The notes beneath the pieces are model-generated. The model ran no database searches and was not told the DNA's origin. It saw only the letters and a list, made by a program, of their open reading frames with translations. DNA of 64,000 bases from Fomitopsis serialis (taxonomy: Eukaryota > Basidiomycota > Agaricomycetes > Polyporales > Fomitopsidaceae). The position numbers and the translations under genes are program-made. Of this stretch, positions 42,256-53,292 are shown one piece after another (the first letter of the stretch is position 1; every line of letters starts with the position of its first letter). The DNA lies in assembly GCF_022376445.1 (NCBI RefSeq), contig NW_025954978.1, positions 1 through 64,000 of the forward strand, read 5' to 3'.

Positions 42256-42263
42256 CTTATATA
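42256..42263 (-). promoter_or_regulatory. TATA box of the secreted repeat protein
   Basis: TATATAAG on the minus strand, 73 bp upstream of the 5'-UTR intron donor. This is the expected position for a transcript starting near 42230 and is one of the clearest core promoters in the window. Confidence 0.55.
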
Positions 42264-44016
42264 CATGCGAGGCATGTACTCCTACGACCAGATGATACGC
42301 CGCGGTGAGACCGTATGCATTCTGCGCCGATCTCTGCATCGGTTCATCTGACTCCACCGGTCTTCTACGGGCGCGATTCTGACCACAGCGCTGCATCCTG
42401 ATGTTGTCTGAACACGAGTATCAGCTGCCGCTGTGATTGCGATTATGAGATATACAATGCAGTTGTGTTCTGGCATGTTGTCGAGATCATGTCCTCGGTC
42501 CAGCCTCTGCTCAGTCCATGAATGTGTATAGCACGCCACGGGACCACTTGGCCGCTCTTGACTTGTCTACTCGGTGATAGAACGACTTACAGTCGTGCAG
42601 TGAGAAGCCTCGAGATTGCTGTGCCAACAACGGGGGGACACGCCCTAGTGGTGCCAGAGTCGGATATTGTACCATCAAGACGCTTGACACAGCGCCCAGG
42701 GCCCAGGCTAGTGCAACTGGACGATCTCCCGGTGAGACATCCGGCTGGCCGGATGCTTTAGCAAGTAAGTGTGATGTCAAGCCGCGCGAGATGAACTGAT
42801 AATTCACCTGGAGTTCAAAGCACAACTTGAAGCCGGTCGAAGCTGCGCAGCAATAATTTAACTCGTCACGTCAGCAGGCCAGGCAGTCTCCTAGTTGATA
42901 TTTCTGGGTCATTCTTCCTGAGGCTATCCTGCTTGCACTTGGCGTGTGGCGTAGCAGCCATAAATCTATCTAGATTCTCTGCCGAGGGTTTCGAGAGTCA
43001 GCGAAACTTGGACGCAGAGAAAAGGCATGCAACACACCGCCTGTGAGCGTAGCTCAGAGCCAAGTCAATGATTGACTAGCACAGCCATCGCGGGCGATAC
43101 GCCCTTCGGCGACATGACTTTGGCCGCCTTACAGCCAGGCTGGCGAGGGTACTTGTGAACACAGAGGATATCCGACTGATGGCCGTGGGCGCATAGTGTG
43201 ATCGAAGGATTGCCCGAACGGCGCGTAAGTCTCTGGACATAGCTGTGGTACGGTCCTCCCCATGGTAACAGCCCTGCCAAAAGTAGACACCGCGGTACAT
43301 TGTGGAGACTCTAAAGGTTCAAATTGAAGTAGTAAGTAAGTATTGGTAGCGACTGAGACGGCTTGAGACGGACTCACACACACCACATGGAAGCTACACA
43401 CTGAGTACTGAGTACCTGCCTCCGGATATCTCACCACATGTATCACGCCTCCGCACATTCTCGAGCGTGGACATGGTACGGTGGGCATCAAGGCGGCGGC
43501 GATCATTTAGCGATTTTAGCCGAGGAACGAGTTGAACTATGCGGTCACGTGCACTATGCAGAACGCGACTCTAGACGACTTCAAAACCGGGCACACGAAG
43601 GTCTGATTTTGGTCTTATATACATGTTACAGTAACAAGCGGTACTTGCTATGATGAAGCAGTGTGGAGGGTGAACTAGACCGAGATTTGCATGATGCCGA
43701 GGCCGACTGGCAGAGCATGCGGATCGCCTGAGAACGTTCAACAACTTGGCCAGACGAATTTCTTCACGGTATTCAGCATGATAGTCCATGCATGCTCTGA
43801 CTAAGCTGTGACCATCTACGCCCAGCCCAGTGACATCTACTAGCGTTCGTAATGATGCGGCAACTCCAAGTCAATACAATGACATCACATCGACGTTATG
43901 TGTATCAAAGTCATGTAAGTCACGGTAGCACACATAGCATCAAGCCAACGAGGGATAGTGAGCATTGATGTTATGAGTTCCCGCTACTCAGGTAGCAAGA
44001 AGCGGCTGTGCCTAAC
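42264..44016. other. No gene seen
   Basis: No coding model could be supported. The repeated word ACTGAGTACTGAGTA occurs near 43401 and, in part, near 41370 and 6698. Confidence 0.5.
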
Positions 44017-44258
44017 AGCTAGGTCCATATCGTTGGGCCCCGCCCCGAAAGCGCGTATAGGAGCGGAGGTCGCCGGAAGTTGGTGTTCAGCGATTCGGGC
44101 ACTGTGCCGCTCAATCTGGGCCACCGTAGCCACAGTCGCGGCGGCCTGGCTCAGCCTAGCCGTCGAAGTCCGCTGCGTCCAGCGTGATCCCATATCGAAC
44201 CCGCTGGACTCCGCCTATGTGTTTGAGAGGCGCGGGGCCCAACGATATGGACTTAGCT
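44017..44258. mobile_element. MITE-like element with terminal inverted repeats
   Basis: The ends are inverted repeats: left 44021-44043 begins AGGTCCATATCGTTGGGCCC, and right 44232-44254 is its reverse complement with one mismatch near the tip. Both ends are bounded by AGCT, which could be a 4-bp target duplication, though as a palindrome it could also belong to the repeat. The 234-bp interior is GC-rich and encodes no transposase, so it would be non-autonomous. Confidence 0.8.
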
Positions 44259-46744
44259 GAAACAGGGCGTAAAGAAAACACGACAAATCCTGTCATATCT
44301 GCAACACTGTCACACTAATAAGTAGCCCAGAAAGTGCAACCAACATGCGTGAGCGGGCTGGGATTTGGTACTTTAGGATGCACTTTGCATGCATTTTATG
44401 CTGTCCAAATATCCTCACTGCGGTCACAATAAAATAAGATCCGCCTGTACCAACAACATCCTCAGTGGAGATCGCGACCGCGCAGAATGTAACTCATGAT
44501 GCCCTTGTGGGCGTGAGGGAAAACATTAACTTATGTACCATGGTTCGGCGTCCGAGACGACATCAGCGGCTGAATGTGGTTCCAACTTCGCATATTTGTC
44601 CTCCCAGATTGTGTGCCCACTCAGCTAGTATTGACACGAGTCTGTAATAGAGTTCAGGCCACAGTACTTCGTTATCGGCCCCGGCGATCGAACCTTACAT
44701 ACCTCAAATTCTGTCTGATCGGCACACGAGCAGTCGTATGACTGGGCTGTTGACGAGATCCTACCAATACCTACTTATCTCCGAGCAACTGTCTCTTCCT
44801 CACCGTTCCTGCGCACCCACCGTCGTGAATACAGTGTAGTATCAGCAAGGTAGCGCGGGCAAGAACACATCAGCTATGCCCCAAACTCGTAATTTTGAAA
44901 AAAAAATGTGGAAGATGCACCTACAGCCGGATACCACGGGAGCCCATGCTATTCATGGACCGCCTGTAGCGAGGCACCCTTTGAGTCGTACCTGGCATCG
45001 CGGGAGCACCTCGCATGCGCGACAGAACCTAAACACGACGCCCAGAGGCATATTCCCGCGGACGCTTCCATGGGACACTGAAACACTTGGGTTGTGCCGA
45101 GCGCATCCCGGGCCATTCGGTGCCAGTGGTTGTGCATGCAGCGCTGACATCTACTCTGCGAGCGGCGGCAGAGTGTCGACTGGAAGGTGCGGCGTTCATG
45201 TCAGCGTGCTGTCCACTTCTCTTGAATCAAGCGTGTCACTTACGGTAAAGAGGTCGACTGTGAGACATGCTCAGAGCTAATATACCAGCTGAGACAACTG
45301 ACGACGGGCCTTCGAAATCCGGTCGTATGAGTTGTTCGTACAGAGCGCATTGACTCGAAGGTTGCCGAGAACAAGCTAGTGGAATCCAACGGCCTCAGGG
45401 TATGTCCGAGGTTCGGACGTCTTTAATATCCACGGAAGCCAGACCTGCTGCGAAACGTCAACTAATCCCGCATACTGCCTTGTTGCCGGACGGCGTCCTA
45501 ACAAAAATCTTCAGCATGAGGATTCGTGCGGAATACGTTCGACAGTGCGCCCACCTCCTGACATCGCGCATCCCTCCAACAACACGAGGAATGCAGCATT
45601 AATGACAGTCCGATGTCACCTCGGAGGAGGCAGAAAAAAACCTGACAGAAGCAGTTTCCGCGAACCACAGGAGACCACAGCCACACCGAATTCCCACCGC
45701 GGGCAGCGAGATTGAGTTCTGCCGAAATGCTAGCAGCTCAGCCGCTCAACGATGATCCCTTTGAGAAGCAATACTCACGTCAGCGCGGATATTGGTAGCT
45801 GAAGTTGAGCTAAAGACTTCAAATTACTGGAAGAGACTTCGGATCCACTGTCAAGCGAGGCTGCAGAGCCGCGTGTATCATATACTGTGGACATTGTGTA
45901 TGCCGGTCTCTTCCTGGGTGCTATCTTTGATACCTTGTGCGATAACACCGTAGGAGAAACAATTCGACGACAGCCCGGAAATGCCTTCAACCTAGAGATG
46001 GGGCTAAGCTTGATTAGCTCACAAACACAGGAGCCTCCGTACGCACCGCAACACAACACGGCATCCCGGACCCACAACGGCCGCCGAACATAGCACGTCA
46101 GGCCGTCGTCAGCCTTCTGCGCGCGTGGCTTTGCACTTGCCAGCCAGGCACCACACCGCAGCAAATAGTGAGCCAACGCCGAGATGGATCTACGCTGCGT
46201 AACCAGCCAGAAAGCACAAATAAAGCACGAATAAAGCGTCGGCATTGCCGGCGCGGAGGGCTATAATGTACAGGATGTGCCAACCACGAAGAACGACATT
46301 GACACCAACGATGACGACGGCTACCGCGAGCCGGCATTGCGTGCGATCAAGGTATCTCGATACCGGACACGCATTTACAAAAGTACAGTAGTAAAGTGTG
46401 GCTAAGATATGCAGCAGTGGGGGGTGGTGATGAATAGGAGGGTGGTACGAAGGCCAAACTAAGTCAGGTGTGGTGCGGCGCTCTATGTGAACTGGACTGT
46501 GATGATGGAAGATGCGGAGACGGGGTACGGTACGATGAGCATGCGGTGCGACGGCGAAAGCGATAGTGCGAGTGTCTGTTACAAACTGGCGGACTGCAGG
46601 CGGCGAACGTCCCTCGGGGCGGGCGTTGACGTATTAGGTGGGCGCCAGAGCGCAGTTTTGGACACAGGATGGCCGCCGCATGCCACGCCGCGCGTGCAGG
46701 GGGCAACGCGGCGGGCGCGGCGCGGTGCCACGGAGGGCGGGCAG
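44259..46744. other. 2.5-kb gene-poor stretch
   Basis: No complete gene. A minus-strand stretch at about 45782-45897 (MSTVYDTRGSAASLDSGSEV) ends in a GTGAGT donor, and a downstream piece (45605-45715) could be a second exon, but no family is recognisable. Confidence 0.45.
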
Positions 46745-47338
46745 TCACCGCTTCGGCGCGAGAGACGAGAGGGAGAGGCCCTGGGCAAGCTCGGGCTTCC
46801 ACGCGAGTCTGCGGAGAGCCTCGGCGTAGTCGACCCACTCGCGGCGGCGCTCCTTGCTCTCGAGCCATTCCGCGTCGAGGTCGGCGACGTCGAGCTCGTA
46901 GAAGTGGTATGTCGAGGACGCGGTGGGGATTGTCGTCACGAATCGGGTGATTTTGCCACGCACGCCCGCTGCAAAAGATGCACACGCAAGGCATGGTGAC
47001 GCGGCGCAGAGGGGAGGAGGAGGTTAGGCAGGGGCGGGGAGGGTAGAGGAACGGATGAGACCTTCTTCCAAGGCTTCCCGCGAGGCTGCTGCTTCCAACT
47101 GCCCATCTGATGGCTCCCATCCTCCTTTCGGCACTTTGTCACCCAAGAGCATGGCGCGAGGAGCAGAGTCAGCAAGCTGGATGACACCTCGCCGATCGAC
47201 GAGAAAGGGGAGGAGGGACTCACAAACCCAGTTATTTGGCCGTTTCCGACTTGTGATCACCAGGACTCTGTTGGCGTTCCTCGCGATCGGGATTGCACAG
47301 CAAACGACGCGGGGAGTAGACCGTCCTTTATTGCTCAT
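46745..47338 (-). CDS. Nudix hydrolase, diphosphoinositol polyphosphate type
   Basis: Predicted 136 residues in three exons: 47338-47224, 47133-47062 and 46968-46745; phases close. It resembles Ddp1/Aps1-type enzymes, which hydrolyse diphosphoinositol polyphosphates, diadenosine polyphosphates and polyphosphate. Seen in order: AIPIARNANRVLVITSRKRP, NNWVLPKGGWEP spliced across intron 1, and the Nudix core REALEEAGV spliced across intron 2. The C-terminal part has FYELDVADLDAEWLESKERR and WVDYAEALRRL, as in the family. The protein is short and lacks extensions, consistent with a soluble enzyme. Confidence 0.9.
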
Positions 47339-48182
47339 GGCGGCGGCGAGCGGAGACTGAGGTGGCGGTGGCAGAAATCTTCGTGTGAGGCTTGAACGAG
47401 GTGCCGGCGGACAATATCCGAGCCGGTGGCAGCGTCACGGCCTGGCTGGCTGGCTGGGGAGGCGACTAGAGCGAGTGCAGTAAGATATGACAATGTGTGC
47501 GCCGACGCGAGACCTGCTGGGAGGAAGAGGGAGGCAGTCAGGGATGTGGGGTGTCTGGAGGGGTGCGGCTCACGGATGGTCGTCGGGCGAGGGCTGGGGG
47601 CGACGACGGGGGAGGGCGAGGCGGCACACGACCGTGGTGGCGGTTTGGAATTAGCAGGAGAGGGCGGGAGGTAGCTTATGAGGGCGAGGGCAGAGGCGTC
47701 TGGCCGACGAGTATCGTGGTGGCTCACCAGGCGGGCGTCAAGCGCGGCCGAGCGGCCGCCCCGCCCAATGAGTGCGCGCACGTTCGCCGGCCAGCGACTC
47801 GCCGCGCTCCCGCCCATCAACCCTCCATCAACCCACCCCCTCCCCAGCCCTGTCCGTGCGAGCATCCGGTGTGGCCGCACGCTCGAAGGCACTGTGTTCA
47901 CAGACAGATAGCACACCGTGTTCTCGCATCTTAGGTTCACAGCAGCGAAGATCCACCGTGCTTCGCAATCTCGATAGCAATATACTACTCATCTCAGACG
48001 CGCGAAGATCTCCGTATAAATACCACCCGTCCAACATACACTACGGCGACCTCTGCTCGCCCACAACCCGGGGTACCCTCCGTCTACGTCTACCAACGGC
48101 TGCACAGGCGGATGCTCGGAGCAGCGTTTCGAAGATCGAAGCTCGCACGCGCCTTCTACTCGTTCCATCTGTCCGAGAAGTA
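47339..48182. other. No gene seen
   Basis: Holds the promoter of the Nudix gene on the left and the 3' flank of the ZIP gene on the right. The GC-rich middle has overlapping open frames on both strands but no domain. Confidence 0.5.
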
Positions 48183-51100
48183 TCAGTGACGCCATTGGCT
48201 TCCACCAGTGCGAACGTAGACCACGTACGCGACCATGAACATGCACGCCACGCCGAACGCCATTGCTGCAAACTGAAGATCCCAGTCAGCGAATGTTCAA
48301 TGCACTCGTTCCCTGCACGACCAGACACAGCACAGACAAAGTCCACGTAGTGAGCGCTGTCGCTCGTGACAGCTGTTTCCAAATCGTCAGGCCTGCGATG
48401 TCTCGATCTTGGTGTTCCCGAAGGGGGGCCAAATCTGTGTACATCGGGGATGGGCCTGTCGAATTGGAAACCGCTGAAAGCGATACGCCCGTAGGAGCAC
48501 ATATGGCTGCCTATAGGGTTCACTGCGACAGCACAGGAGCGAACGCCAGCTCATCTACCACTGCATCGCAGGCATTGACTCGAGTGGTATCACCCGTCCA
48601 CTACTGTAGCTGTCATACAAGCCAGCGTCCTTGCATTCCTAGTAATCAAGGGGTTGTGCCACTTGGAGTGAATCCCCTTGATGTCTATCCGGCCGCGCAG
48701 GGTCAGCCTAGGCCCTTACCTCGCGAAGCGCCTGCTTGCCGCTTGAACTCTCCTCTAGTAGTCTGCAAGCCATACCAAAAGTCAGTCACGCCTGCTACGA
48801 TTCCCGAGCCATCCAAATCCACGTACGTTGGCAGGACCGCCACAGCGCCAATGTACATAAACCCGCCAGCGACAAACGGTATCACCTGGAGGACGTCCAG
48901 TAAGTAACACGCCGCCGCCCACACACCCACTCAATTGATAGGAAGGTCCAGACGCACCAGATCGGCCAGCTGCACCGTCGTGCCCAGGATCCCAGCGGCT
49001 GCCTGCCGCACCGCCGCGGCGAGGTCAGACGCCCCGCTCTCGACCGCGTCCGATGCTGAGAGGTTGTGGATTCCGATCCCCATAAACGTCCTAGCACCGA
49101 GTTAGCGTTCAATGCGGTCACGGAAATCTATACAGTGGGTCACTGGTACGCACCCGACCTGCGCGTGAGAGAGGCGGATCCGAGCCGCGAGTCCGAGTCA
49201 GCAATCATTCAGGGATGCCGTCACGGCGGAAGCGCACACAGAAAAGCGTGCTTCATCTGGGAGTAGAACGAGGAGAGAGCACGCACAAACGCCCCGACGG
49301 CAGTCAAGAACTGGGACTGCATCGCCTGCTTCTTCGTGAATCCGCTCCTGACGAGGATCGAGTAGTCGGCGATCTCGTGCGGGATCTCGTGCGCGAAGCA
49401 AGCGAGCGTCGTCGTCGCGCCGATCAGAGGCGAGGAATAGAACGACGCCGCCATCCTGTTGATCGCACCGGTAGCTCCATCAGTTTGACCCGCAAACGCC
49501 GCAGAGGGTGTCACGTAAGAAGGACGCACGCAAGCCCGTCCGTACTGTGTGAGGTTGTCAGCGCACGTCGAACGTGCTTCGAGGCTCTGATACGGCTCAC
49601 ATGTTGTGCACGAAGTCCCCAAACAGATTCAGATACGCGGAAAGCTTGGACGGCTGCTTCCCTGCCTTTTCCGGCTCCGACGGCGCAGCGTCGCCCTTCT
49701 TCGAACTGCGTGCGCGCAGCTCGTTCGCAGCGCTGTTCTTCGCAGCGCCAGACGCCTTACCCTCATCTTCGGCCGTCTCGCCGTGCGAATGACTGTGCGA
49801 GTGCCCGGCATGGCCGTCTTCGCTGCCAAGGACGCGCAGGGTCTTTTCCATGAGGAAGAAGGACGCGAAGCCGACAAATATGCCTAGCCTGTGTACGCCA
49901 CATTTCAGGTGTTTGGACTTCTGCAAGAGACTGAGGAAACTATACCCGATTAGGATGTTGCGTTTCTCCTCGACCATGACGAAGTGCACACCGCCGCCCT
50001 GGTGCTCGCCCATGAATGAGTGCGGCACGAGGTGCAGAAACACGTCTGAGAGGAGGCCCCCGGTCTACACGCATGTCACCGATTAGAGGATGCAGTCGAC
50101 CAGGAAGGAAGAGAGCGCCCACTGCGAAGGCCGTCATCGTGTTGAGCGTGTTGGTGTTGATTTGCGCCGGGATGAACGCGAGAATAAAATTAGGTACGCT
50201 GTCAATTGTGAACGAGAGGCGGAGGCGCCGCGCCGGCAGTTGTGAGCGCGCTGGCAGGAGAGCACGAGGATGCAACACTCACGAGCTAATGTAGAAAGTC
50301 CCCAGAACTGTAAAATTCGAGTCAGGCCCACTGTCTTCCGGAATCGTACAGGAAGATGCGTAGACACGTTCGTCGCGTACGAGGACCGCATCAGGACCCC
50401 GGAACGGTATGGGAACCGAAGTCAATGTCCGACAGAAAACCAGTCGGCGAGCGCCCAGACTTACACCGGCCACTAGAGCCTGCTAGCTGGTCCTGTTTCA
50501 ACATCCACGCTAGATCAAATGCCCGTAAACTCGAGGGTGATCGATTTGCGAGTTCAGGGCGAGAAAGGCCCGTTAACTCTGCTTCGACGCTCCGAGGAGG
50601 CACCGATCCTCGAAGCAACCCCTCGTGCGTCGACACTGTGTCAATGGGCAAATCAACGGTCTTCTTGCTTTCTCTCTCACTCCGCTTCGTTCTACGAGAG
50701 GCAGACAAGTCCCTAGGGAAAGGGAGTCCCATATAAAGGCACGTCGCCATATTTTGAGCACATCAAGACACGTTATAATCGAACTCTACAGCCTCTTGGA
50801 ATACCGGGGAGCTGTCTGTCATGCTAGCATTGCCGCCAGGTAAGACTCCCCCTCAGGCTGCGTGGAGCGAGGCAATACCAAAGACGCGGAGGAATCAAAT
50901 TAAGCGCTGGAACGGATGTATTGGACCGCTTCCAGACGCAGTACGACCACCTGCAGCGCACAGAGGCCTGGCCGCTGAGTCTGTCAATGGATCACTGTGA
51001 TAGCCGCACAAACTGCACCGACTGAATAATAGCCAGGAGCCTTGTTCAGCCGCAGCTGGACATGACTTCCCGACGAGCACGGTCACTGCAAGTGCGTCCA

Positions 51101-51651
51101 GAAGGGTTGTACGCATGCCGATGCACTACGCAGTTCTACCTTCTCATGCCTTATGACCGGTGTACCAGGGAAGAGGCCCCATAATCGTGCGAGGGCACCC
51201 CAGCACTCAGAGGTCTGGACATGGGACATAATAAAACCGGCCTCCACGCCGTTTCGTACTTCGTGGCCAACCCAACAAACCACAGAATCAGAAGAAGGTA
51301 CTCACCCGAGTTCCATCCCGGTCCGAAAGGAAACAGCCATGCAAAGACCTGTCGCATGATGGGCGACTGCGCGGCCTCGAGCTCTTGCTTGAGTTCACCG
51401 AGCTGGACAACTGGAGCACATTGCTCTATCTCTGTCGACTGTGATCGATGAACTCTCGTTAGCCAGACCTCCAGTGCAGACACACGTGCGCGAAACTGGA
51501 TACGTGGTTGAGCGAGCGAAAGCGGACTCACGAGAACGGTCAGCGGCGTTTTCGTCGTGTCCGCGACTATGCTGGATACTCCTGCGGTCAAACTGGCGAG
51601 GATAGTGAGAAGCACGAGACGGCGCCGACACCGTAGGAGAATGGACTGCAT
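48183..51651 (-). CDS. ZIP zinc transporter, KE4/Yke4 type
   Basis: Predicted 424 residues in 13 exons: 51651-51532, 51438-51306, 50307-50283, 50198-50123, 50064-49946, 49888-49601, 49544-49530, 49455-49287, 49158-49154, 49090-48958, 48885-48827, 48762-48720, 48272-48183. All phases close. It probably moves zinc out of the ER or another organelle. Seen: signal peptide MQSILLRCRRRLVLLTIL; FAWLFPFGPGWNS; SSVPNFILAFIPAQ; VFLHLVPHSFMGEH; a His-rich loop GHAGHSHSHSHG; TM4 HN-ITDGLA-MAASF; TM5 HEIPHEIADYSIL; and a final VIPFVAGGFMYIGAVAVLPT. The TM4 metal-binding residues TDG come from the 15-nt exon 49544-49530. The 5-nt exon (Val-Gly) is less certain; a GC-donor intron two bases downstream would also keep the frame. 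Introns of 998 and 447 nt are unusually long. Confidence 0.9.
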
Positions 51652-51868
51652 GGCGAGTTCAAGGAGTGAAGACGGTGCTGTACGTCGGGGTGGCCGAAAC
51701 GAGCGGAGACGAAGCGCCGAGAGTAGACGCGGTCGCGATCGTGTTCTCCGGCGCCCGTCACGTGGAACAGACGCGTTGACGCGTCGCGCGCCGGTGGCTT
51801 GCCAGGCGCTAAGCGCTTGTTGTCTTTCCCAGACCACAATATATTCCTTGTTGATCGTTACTCGTTCT
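51652..51868. promoter_or_regulatory. Bidirectional promoter, ZIP and HD genes
   Basis: Only 217 bp separate the divergent start codons of the ZIP transporter and the HD-domain gene, so both must be driven from here. I see no certain TATA box. Confidence 0.55.
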
Positions 51869-52826
51869 ATGCCTCTCGCCTGGGCCTGCTGCTCGATTTA
51901 TCCCACTCAGAAAGAGCAGGCTGTTATTGAGGCAGCAGAATCTCTGATGACTGAAACGATGGCCCGGTACGACTCATCTCACGACGCGTACCATGGTATG
52001 TCCACCGCAGTGTCTCGCAGTTAGCAGGGCTGACAGATTTCCCATCAGTGCAACGTGTAAGAAAGACGGCCTTAAACATAGCACGGTCTCTCTCTACCTT
52101 GGACCCTTCCGTTCAGCCGGACCTGCTCACCGTAGAACTCGCCGCCCTCCTACACGACGTCCTCGACAAGAAATACGTGTCTGCAGCTGAAGCGGCGGAT
52201 CCATACGCGTTCTTCTTGCCTTTCTTTCAGAAGCTTTCCGCAGCGCACTCCGTAGATCTCGTACATGATGGTAGAGCAAGAACCATCACGAAGATTGTGG
52301 ACAACGTCAGCTGGTCCACAGAAAAGAGACTCAGGGCGGAAGGGAACTGGGGCAAATGGCATCAAGGGTGCGTCGAGCTACACTGCGTGCAGGATGCAGA
52401 TAGGCTGGATGCTATAGGAGCATTTGGTGCGTAGAGTGTCAAACTAGTCTTGCAAATTGACCAACCTCGAACATTCGGTTGCAGGCATCATGCGTTGCGC
52501 CGCATACAGCGCCGCGACAAATCAGTGTGTATTCCTTTGCATCATTTGCTGAGTCCGTCAGAACGAGCGAAACTACAGCGCACTGCACACGCCTCCGGAC
52601 GATCCTGCACTATCCGCCTCTGCTGTCCAGCACTTCTATGACAAACTCCTCCACATCCGTGAGCGGCTGAAGACTGAGCCAGGCAAGCAAATGGCCCACA
52701 AGCGTCACAAGCTGGTAAGTGGTCTACACCCGTCATGAAGGCATAAGTTGTGATCAGTTGCTGCACCCGTCGTAGATGTTGGACTTCTTGCAAGCAGTGG
52801 ATGACGAATATAACCTCGGCGTCTGA
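51869..52826 (+). CDS. HD-domain metal-dependent phosphohydrolase
   Basis: Predicted 243 residues in five exons: 51869-51995, 52049-52426, 52485-52524, 52579-52714, 52776-52826; all phases close. The protein resembles the YedJ-like group of HD hydrolases, whose substrates are mostly unknown. The HD metal site is visible as the His of SSHDAYH-VQRV, the His-Asp of ELAALLHDVLDKKY, and the Asp of VQDADRLDAIGAFGIMRCAA. The first start codon in frame is used; an alternative with a tiny first exon cannot be excluded. The gene is transcribed divergently from the zinc transporter. Confidence 0.85.
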
Positions 52827-53292
52827 GAGCTGGGGCGAATGTTCCGGGGGATGCATTCATATACTGGGCTGCAAGTTGAAGGTCACGAAGGTATCGCCTT
52901 TGCAATTGCGGTACTGTTCCATCGACTCACAGAATACATGTGGTACGCTATGTATGCATTGTAGGGGTAGGCTGCTTTGTTCAGCCGGTAGTCTCATACC
53001 AAGACCCTCCACACTGCGACACGTGAGGTGTTTGTGTCGAACCTAGTTCAGCCGGAGGGCATGTGCTGTTGAACGACGCAGCAAATTACAGTCGTGTTTA
53101 AGCATGTTGCGACAACAGCGTTAGTATGACTAGCACTAAGGTAAGAGTAACACGGCTTCCAGTAACAGTCCTGGTCCACGTCTGTTGTACATGTCAGAGC
53201 ACACACGGTTGCCACGACGAACTATCCATACTCTCCTCCGATTTCCAGTGTCCACCACCCCGCATAGTGACTTTGTATATCACCTCTACTCT
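52827..53292. other. 3' flanks of convergent genes
   Basis: Between the stops of the HD-domain and bHLH genes. No gene recognised. Confidence 0.5.

Noticed and set aside
43958..44260. 100-codon frame in the MITE
   Set aside because: No transposase motif; the frame ends read through the inverted repeats.
45402..45602. F-box-like LLPDGVLTKIF
   Set aside because: Only one short motif matches; the following sequence lacks F-box residues and no exon partners were found.
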